A stretch of DNA of 64,000 bases, taken from assembly GCA_964426875.1 (NCBI GenBank), contig CAYRSB010000003.1:67125-131124 (forward strand), read 5' to 3'. The position numbers were made by a program, and so were the translations under genes. This stretch comes from Caldatribacterium sp964426875. Lineage in GTDB: Bacteria > Atribacterota > Atribacteria > Atribacterales > Caldatribacteriaceae. The notes beneath the pieces were generated by a model. It worked only from the letters and a program-made list of their open reading frames with translations. It was not told where the DNA came from and made no database searches. This document shows positions 59,574 to 64,000 of the stretch, piece after piece; position 1 is the first letter of the stretch, and each line of letters begins with the position of its first letter.

Positions 59574-60581
59574 ATGGCTTCCATCAGGGATGTGGCAAAA
59601 TTAGCAGGAGTCTCTATCACCACCGTCTCTCGAGTCATTAACAAACGGGGGAGGATCAGCAAGGAGACAGAGGAAAAAGTCTGGCGGGCCATCGAAGCCC
59701 TCCAGTACCAGCCAAATCTTTTAGCCAGAGGCCTGCGCAGTCAGAAAACAAAGCTTTTAGGTCTCCTTCTGCCCGATATCGACAGCCCCTTTTTTGCCCG
59801 CCTGGCAAAGTACATCGAAGAGGCAGCCTATCGCAAGGGGTACAATCTCATTCTCTGCAACGTGGGTGAGAACCCCAAAAAAGAAAAGCACTACCTTGAA
59901 GTACTTATGCAGCGACAGGTGGAGGGCATCATCTTTCCCCGGGTTTCCGACGAGAGCCTCTTTGTGAGAACTCCCCAACTTTCCAAAATTCCCTATGTGG
60001 TCTTAGACCGAACCTTAGAGCGGGAAGAGGCCCCCACCGTGAAACTCAACAACCGCATGGCGGGAAGCCTTGCTGCCTCACACCTTGTAGAGCTTGGCCA
60101 CCGCAAATTTGCCTGTATCAGTGGGCCGAGAAACATCAACGTGTGCCGGGAACGCCTGGAGGGATTCCTCGAACATCTACAGAGGGAGGGCATTCACCCC
60201 GAAGACGTCATCGTGGCCGAGGCTGACTTCAAAATCGAGGGGGGAAGAAAGGCTATGGAGAAAATCCTCTCCCTCCTCTCCCCTCCCTTTGCCCTTTTTT
60301 CCATGAATGACATGATGGCCTTTGGGGCCATACAGGTAGCCCGGGAAAAGGAGGTTCAGATTCCCCGGGACGTATCCGTCATCGGTCTGGACAACAATCC
60401 CCTTGGGGAGGTTTTCTCCCCTCCTCTCACCACGGTTGCCCAGCCCTTTGACCGCATTGCCAGGGAAGGTATTGCCCTCCTTTGCAAACTCATCGAGGGC
60501 AAAAAGGTACGGAAGAAATCCATTGAGGTGCCCCCGTACCTTGTGGTTCGCCAGTCCACCGCCCCTCCCCAGAGGCAGTAG
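59574..60581 (+). CDS. LacI family transcriptional regulator
   Basis: The 335-residue protein has the N-terminal HTH (SIRDVAKLAGVSITTVSRVIN), the hinge helix (YQPNLLARGLRSQKT), and a periplasmic-binding-like sensor domain (LLLPDIDSPFFARLAKYIE, ISGPRNINVCRERLEGF, SVIGLDNNPLGEVFSPPLTT). It is divergent from the second sugar ABC operon and most likely controls it by sensing the imported sugar. The ATG at 59574 has AAAGGAG; an open frame extends far upstream but is antisense to the ABC and cupin genes. Confidence 0.95.
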   Translation: MASIRDVAKLAGVSITTVSRVINKRGRISKETEEKVWRAIEALQYQPNLLARGLRSQKTKLLGLLLPDIDSPFFARLAKYIEEAAYRKGYNLILCNVGENPKKEKHYLEVLMQRQVEGIIFPRVSDESLFVRTPQLSKIPYVVLDRTLEREEAPTVKLNNRMAGSLAASHLVELGHRKFACISGPRNINVCRERLEGFLEHLQREGIHPEDVIVAEADFKIEGGRKAMEKILSLLSPPFALFSMNDMMAFGAIQVAREKEVQIPRDVSVIGLDNNPLGEVFSPPLTTVAQPFDRIAREGIALLCKLIEGKKVRKKSIEVPPYLVVRQSTAPPQRQ

Positions 60582-60602
60582 ACCAGATTCCAAGCTGCCT
60601 CT

Positions 60603-62246
60603 TTATCCGAGGATGGCCTTGATGTCCTCTTCAGGAGTGGTGATGGGCACAAGGTTGAACTGCTCCTTGAGCACCCGATAGACCGGCTCTTTCACAAAGG
60701 CTGGCATGCTTGGCCCAAGGCGCATGTTCTTGATGCCGAGGTGTAGAAGGGTGAGTAAAATCGCCACGGCTTTCTGTTCATACCAGGAGAGGACAAGAGA
60801 AAGTGGCAAGCGGCTCACGTCAGTGCTGAACACCTGAGCCAGAGCCAGGGCGATCTGGATGGCCGAGTAGGCGTCGTTGCACTGGCCGACGTCAAGAAGG
60901 CGTGGGATTCCCTCGATATCACCAAACTCGAGCTTGTTGAAACGGTACTTCCCGCAGGCTAAAGTGAGAATGAGGCAGTCCTCCGGCACGCTTTGGGCAA
61001 ACTGGGTGTAGTAATTCCTCCCCGGCTTCGCCCCGTCACATCCCCCGATAAGGAAGAAATGCCGGATTTTGCCTCGCTTGACGAGATTGACGACCTTGTC
61101 AGCCGCCCCAAGAACGGCATTCCGAGCAAATCCCACTAGGATAGTTTTCTCGGGTTCATCCTTAAGAAAGCCCTCTTCTTTGAGTGCCGTTTCAATGACC
61201 GGAGAGAAATCGCGGTTTCTGATGTGGGTGACACCCGGCCAGGCCACAAGGCCACAGGTGAAGATACGATGCTTGTAGCTCTCTCTGGGCTTCTGGAGAC
61301 AATTCGTCGTCATGAGGATGGCTCCCGGAAAAAGGTCGAACTCCCTCTGCTGGTCTTGCCAGGCACCGCCGTAGTTCCCCACAAGGTGGGGGTACTTTTT
61401 GAGACCAGGATACCCATGGGCTGGAAGCATCTCCCCGTGGGTGTAGACGTTGATGCCGGTGCCCTCCGTCTGCTTCAAGAGTTCCTCAAGGTCTTTGAGA
61501 TCATGTCCGGAGATGAGAATCGCCTTTCCCTTGACGGGAGTGATGCGAACCGGAGTCGGCACCGGATGGCCAAAGGTTCCGGTATGTCCCCGGTCGAGAA
61601 GCTCCATGACCTTGAGGTTATACTTCCCAACTTCAAGAGCCTTGGTAAGGAGCTCCTCCAGGGTGAAGCTTTCCCGGGTGAGGAAGTCAAGGGTCTCGTG
61701 GAAGAAGGCATAGATTTCGTCCTCCTCGACCCCCAGAATCTGGGCGTGGTCCGCATAGGCCGCCATTCCCTTGAGTCCGTAGAGAATGAGGTGTTTTGCC
61801 CCGGCCACCGTCTCCCCAAACCGCTTGACGTCTTTCTCAAGCGTCACCTCTTCTCCCTGGCGAATGAGCCCATCAAGTTCTGGGGCTGGAATCCACTGAG
61901 CAGGGCCGGAAAGCTTCTCGGGAGCAAGGCCCTTCCGAGAACAGGCCTCAAGGTAGAGATCCTTCATCCGTTCCTTGAGGAGATAGGCCCGCTCGATGTA
62001 TGTTTTGACCCTCTCGGGATCAAAATCTACGTTGGTGACGGTGGTAAAGAGTGCTTCAAGCACAAAGACATCCACTTCCCTCTCCCTTATCCCCAACTCT
62101 CGAGCTCTTTTGGCAAACATTGCCAAACCCTGTGTGGCGTAAACGAGGAGGTCCTGGAGGGCTGCCGTTTCCGGGTCCTTCCCGCAAACCCCGAAATTCG
62201 TGCAACCCGTGCCCCTGGCCGTCTGTTCGCACTGGTAGCAAAACAT
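60603..62246 (-). CDS. hcp: Hydroxylamine reductase / hybrid cluster protein
   Basis: The 547-residue protein has the N-terminal cluster motif in FCYQCEQTARGTGCTNFGVCG (Cys 3, 6, 15 and 21) and later ligands of the hybrid [Fe-S-O] cluster in GHDLKDLEELL, TTNCLQ, GGCDGAK and LTLACGKYRFN. It reduces hydroxylamine and protects anaerobes from nitric oxide; NO reductase and nitrosylase activities are reported for the family. No hcr reductase gene is adjacent. It stands alone, convergent with the lacI gene (21 bp apart), behind a strong promoter. Confidence 0.95.
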   Translation of the reverse strand: MFCYQCEQTARGTGCTNFGVCGKDPETAALQDLLVYATQGLAMFAKRARELGIREREVDVFVLEALFTTVTNVDFDPERVKTYIERAYLLKERMKDLYLEACSRKGLAPEKLSGPAQWIPAPELDGLIRQGEEVTLEKDVKRFGETVAGAKHLILYGLKGMAAYADHAQILGVEEDEIYAFFHETLDFLTRESFTLEELLTKALEVGKYNLKVMELLDRGHTGTFGHPVPTPVRITPVKGKAILISGHDLKDLEELLKQTEGTGINVYTHGEMLPAHGYPGLKKYPHLVGNYGGAWQDQQREFDLFPGAILMTTNCLQKPRESYKHRIFTCGLVAWPGVTHIRNRDFSPVIETALKEEGFLKDEPEKTILVGFARNAVLGAADKVVNLVKRGKIRHFFLIGGCDGAKPGRNYYTQFAQSVPEDCLILTLACGKYRFNKLEFGDIEGIPRLLDVGQCNDAYSAIQIALALAQVFSTDVSRLPLSLVLSWYEQKAVAILLTLLHLGIKNMRLGPSMPAFVKEPVYRVLKEQFNLVPITTPEEDIKAILG

Positions 62247-62278
62247 TTTCCTTCCCCCTTTTATCCAATTCTGTCATT

Positions 62279-62306
62279 ATGATACCAAAATGTTTATATA
62301 TGTCAA
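62279..62306 (-). promoter_or_regulatory. Promoter of hcp
   Basis: On the minus strand a perfect TTGACA (62306-62301), a 16 bp spacer, and TATCAT (62284-62279, 5 of 6) preceded by TGG, an extended -10. It lies 33 bp before the ATG. I found no palindrome of the Fnr/HcpR type (TTGTGA-N6-TCACAA). Confidence 0.65.
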
Positions 62307-62344
62307 CCTGGCCCGGAGAAAAAGCTCCAAGGCAAAGGTTCCTT

Positions 62345-62373
62345 GCAAAAGATGCCAAGGCGATGTATAATTC
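62345..62373 (+). promoter_or_regulatory. Promoter of the tRNA-Arg gene
   Basis: TTGCAA (62345-62350, 4 of 6), a 17 bp spacer and a perfect TATAAT (62368-62373) lie 12 bp before the 5' end of the tRNA. Confidence 0.65.
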
Positions 62374-62385
62374 CAAAGAGAGCGC

Positions 62386-62462
62386 GCCTGTAGCTCAACT
62401 GGACAGAGCAATGGACTTCGGATCCATGGGTTGGGGGTTCGACTCCCTTCAGGCGCGCCATT
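62386..62462 (+). tRNA. tRNA-Arg (anticodon TCG)
   Basis: The 77 bases fold into a full cloverleaf: acceptor stem GCGCCTG/CAGGCGC, D arm GCTC...GAGC, anticodon stem ATGGA/TCCAT with the 7-base loop CTTCGGA (anticodon TCG, reading CGA arginine codons), T arm GGGGG-TTCGACT-CCCTT (one G-T pair), discriminator G, and a gene-encoded CCA. Confidence 0.95.
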
Positions 62463-62739
62463 TTCATTTCCAGTACTTAGGGTCTGCGTTCCCGAGGGAC
62501 TTTCAAGGCTTCTGTACTCACTCTTTGTGCCTTTATAAGCCCATTATAGGGTAGTTATCCCGGGAATTGTGCCTGAAAGAAAGCATGGTAGCCCTCCCGG
62601 AAAAGAGAAAGGAGGAAGGCCACCATGCAGACAGTTGTCGAGACATCGCCTTCATCAGTTGAGAAATCTATCCAAAACCCCTGCGATAAATTCACGCCAA
62701 CGCATGCCCTGCCACAATTCCCTACCGGATCGGCAGTAC
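62463..62739. other. Gap behind tRNA-Arg with a hairpin over a ribosome binding site
   Basis: These 277 bp hold no recognised gene. An imperfect hairpin joins GCATGGTAGCCCTCC (62583-62597) to GGAGGAAGGCCACCATGC (62611-62628); its right arm contains AAAGGAGG and the ATG at 62625 of a 61-codon open frame (62625-62810), so the start signals would be masked. That frame runs into the antisense gene at 62740 and has no recognisable product. On the minus strand a frame ending near 62655 reads ELWQGMRWREFIAGVLDRFLN-like sequence that looks transposase-like but is too short to call. A degraded mobile-element end is possible. Confidence 0.35.
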
Positions 62740-63438
62740 CTATCCCCAAGGAGTTGGAGTCGGTGACGGGTAAATATCAGAAGGTGCTGTACCGCACGGA
62801 CCACAGGTAATGGTGACTTGGAAGCAAGCGGTGTTCTCCGTGTAGTGGAAGGTGCCTCCCAAACCAGAGGGGTCGAAGCGCCAGCGACCGGCAAGGGGAG
62901 TGCAGTTGGCCGAGCCATCATGTTTGGTGATGTTGAAAAAGATGGGGTTGGAACCGTTCCAGGTGGTTTTCTTACAACTCCAGTTTTCCCAGTATTGTGC
63001 AGCTCCAGCACACTGAGCCGACCGAATCCTACCGACGATCAACTTGCTGGAGACACTCTTGGGGTTGATGTCACAGAAGAAACCAATATCGACATTTCCA
63101 TTGGCAACGATGGTATAGGGTTCTTCACCTTTGATGACTCGAACAAAAATGGACTTTTTGAAGGTACAATCCCCCTGAAATTCAACCTTCCAGTCTCCAG
63201 TCGTTTGGGGGGTTACCGTAGCATGTCCTTCGGCAATGGGAAAGTCAAAGGTTTCTCCCCCTGGACCGGTAATATGAACATTGTCGGTTGTAGTCGCATC
63301 AGCTTGCCAGTAAAGCTCAATTTGCTCACCATCGCAAATGATCAGGGAGGTAGGGCAGTCTTCAAGAGCCGGTTGCACCGACGAAGGAGCGAGTTCTTTG
63401 ATGATAGCACAGAACCTGGTGTTGTCAACACAGGACAC
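62740..63438 (-). CDS. Cysteine-rich, surface-type protein lacking a signal peptide
   Basis: This 232-residue protein is unrecognised. It is rich in cysteine (about eleven), threonine and aromatic residues, contains an immunoglobulin-like strand pattern around residues 45-100 (IELYWQADATT, VHITGPGGETFDF, GDWKVEF), and ends in a PSPTPTP tail, all typical of secreted or surface proteins. Yet no signal peptide is present: the only start is a GTG without a good ribosome site, and protein-like sequence in frame continues only 15 codons further upstream to a stop. It may be 5'-truncated, frameshifted, or a pseudogene. Confidence 0.5.
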   Translation of the reverse strand: MSCVDNTRFCAIIKELAPSSVQPALEDCPTSLIICDGEQIELYWQADATTTDNVHITGPGGETFDFPIAEGHATVTPQTTGDWKVEFQGDCTFKKSIFVRVIKGEEPYTIVANGNVDIGFFCDINPKSVSSKLIVGRIRSAQCAGAAQYWENWSCKKTTWNGSNPIFFNITKHDGSANCTPLAGRWRFDPSGLGGTFHYTENTACFQVTITCGPCGTAPSDIYPSPTPTPWG

Positions 63439-63484
63439 ACTTATCTTCCCCGTATTACAGTCATCAGCACCTAACTAACCCCTC

Positions 63485-63510
63485 AAAAAACAGGAAAAGG
63501 TAAAACCTGT
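63485..63510 (-). terminator. Weak terminator behind the lipoprotein gene
   Basis: On the minus strand ACAGG-ttttaccttt-CCTGT (5 bp stem, about 11-base loop) is followed by TTTTTG. The stem is short, so the call is tentative. It lies between the lipoprotein gene and the cysteine-rich gene and would leave the latter without a visible promoter. Confidence 0.4.
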
Positions 63511-63546
63511 GTTTCAAACTGTTGTTCAGTTACATCAAAAATCGAT

Positions 63547-63969
63547 TCATTGTTCTTGCAACACTAAAATATCCTCTACTTCAATAAAAATTATAGGGAC
63601 ACACTCTGGAACATCGCAGGGAATCTCCACCACTTTCCCCAAAACCTTCAAACGAACACAGCGGGTAAAATGGGTCTCGTAATAACCGTTGAGCATTTCC
63701 CGCAAGGTTTCAGTCCCAGCCGGGAACTCCAATGGCACAGTCAAATCGCCTTGCCGAAGCAACACTTTACAATCCCTGGGATACACCGCGTTGGGAATTG
63801 TAGGACAGGTAAAATCAAGGCACCCAACAACTCTAATCCGCTCACCTACATAAGAAGGTACATCAGTCAAAGCAATAAGAGGAACTCCCTCCTGGCGCTC
63901 ACATCCTGAAGCCACCGCTACAAACACAAGGAAAAGGAACACCACGAGCATCCCGCTTGACCAGCGCAT
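63547..63969 (-). CDS. Putative lipoprotein with an OB-fold-like domain
   Basis: The 140-residue protein has a lipoprotein signal peptide (about 1-23, lipobox ending in VASGC) and a small beta-rich domain with VPSYVGERIRVVGCLDF, the pattern of a bacterial OB-fold (BOF or nucleic-acid-binding-like) domain, and several cysteines (GCLDFTCP, RDCK, TRCVRL, PCDVPEC) that may form disulfides outside the cell. I do not recognise the family. ATG 63969 follows GGAAGGAGGG; a frame to 63990 lacks a site. Confidence 0.7.
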   Translation of the reverse strand: MRWSSGMLVVFLFLVFVAVASGCERQEGVPLIALTDVPSYVGERIRVVGCLDFTCPTIPNAVYPRDCKVLLRQGDLTVPLEFPAGTETLREMLNGYYETHFTRCVRLKVLGKVVEIPCDVPECVPIIFIEVEDILVLQEQ

Positions 63970-63994
63970 AGCTTCACCCTCCTTCCTCAAGAGG

Positions 63995-64000
63995 ATTATA
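63995..64000 (-). promoter_or_regulatory. -10 box of the lipoprotein gene at the window edge
   Basis: The last six bases read TATAAT on the minus strand, 25 bp before the ATG of the lipoprotein gene. A -35 would lie outside the window. Confidence 0.45.

Noticed and set aside
61224..62282. 352-codon plus-strand open frame
   Set aside because: Antisense to hcp and without any recognised motif.
62386..64000. Integrated genomic island bounded by att repeats
   Set aside because: No second copy of the tRNA 3' end and no integrase gene in the window; kept only as a weak suspicion.
1..64000. CRISPR array, rRNA operon or replication origin
   Set aside because: No regularly spaced repeats, no rRNA sequence and no dnaA-box cluster were seen.

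Overview
The window is a dense, protein-coding stretch of a bacterial chromosome with about 58 genes, one tRNA gene, no CRISPR array and no intact mobile element. Base composition looks close to balanced. Many genes start with GTG or TTG behind strong AGGAGG-type ribosome binding sites, and neighbouring genes often overlap. The gene content is that of an anaerobic or microaerophilic sugar fermenter: a 2-oxoacid:ferredoxin oxidoreductase, a hybrid cluster protein, a rubrerythrin-like protein, two sugar ABC transporters and several sugar-converting enzymes. A LolA-like lipoprotein-sorting protein and a predicted outer-membrane barrel point to a double-membrane cell. A thermophilic anaerobe of the Atribacterota (Caldatribacterium) type would fit, but this is a guess from gene content, not a proven assignment.

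Layout. 1-7.7 kb (minus strand): korB/korA, an MscS channel, and carB/carA. 7.8-12.5 kb: an orphan B12-binding radical SAM enzyme, an NfeD protease/slipin pair, a flavin reductase and a second radical SAM protein. 12.7-18.8 kb (plus): a five-gene block of unrecognised proteins that includes an M14-peptidase-like protein and two proteins resembling very divergent HflK/HflC (SPFH) membrane proteins; this is the best candidate for an undescribed system. The same strand continues with a HAD phosphatase and a glycerol-1-phosphate dehydrogenase. 20.9-27.9 kb (minus): the grpE-dnaK-dnaJ heat-shock operon followed by rsmE, mtaB, an SNase-like protein and a TlpA-like lipoprotein.

28-34.8 kb (minus): a GntR-controlled sugar cluster (ROK kinase, Gfo/Idh/MocA oxidoreductase, sugar isomerase/epimerase) and a deoC/old-yellow-enzyme pair. 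34.9-37.9 kb: rarA with a LexA-type box, threonine aldolase and a TetR regulator. 38-42.8 kb: an RND exporter, a LolA-like protein and an outer-membrane barrel, probably repressed by that TetR protein. 42.9-45.4 kb: a DAHP synthase-prephenate dehydratase fusion and a flavoprotein. 45.5-50.4 kb: the first sugar ABC transporter operon.

50.5-54.5 kb: a 55-residue membrane protein, a rubrerythrin-like protein, then a plus-strand operon with a SigH/SigR-like sigma factor, its zinc anti-sigma factor, serine acetyltransferase and zinc-ribbon proteins, which looks like a thiol-stress unit. 54.6-60.6 kb: the second sugar ABC operon with a cupin-type enzyme, divergent from a LacI regulator. 60.6-64 kb: hcp, tRNA-Arg, a short scar-like stretch and two secreted or surface protein genes of AT-richer composition. 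All assignments rest on reading motifs by eye; no database search was possible.
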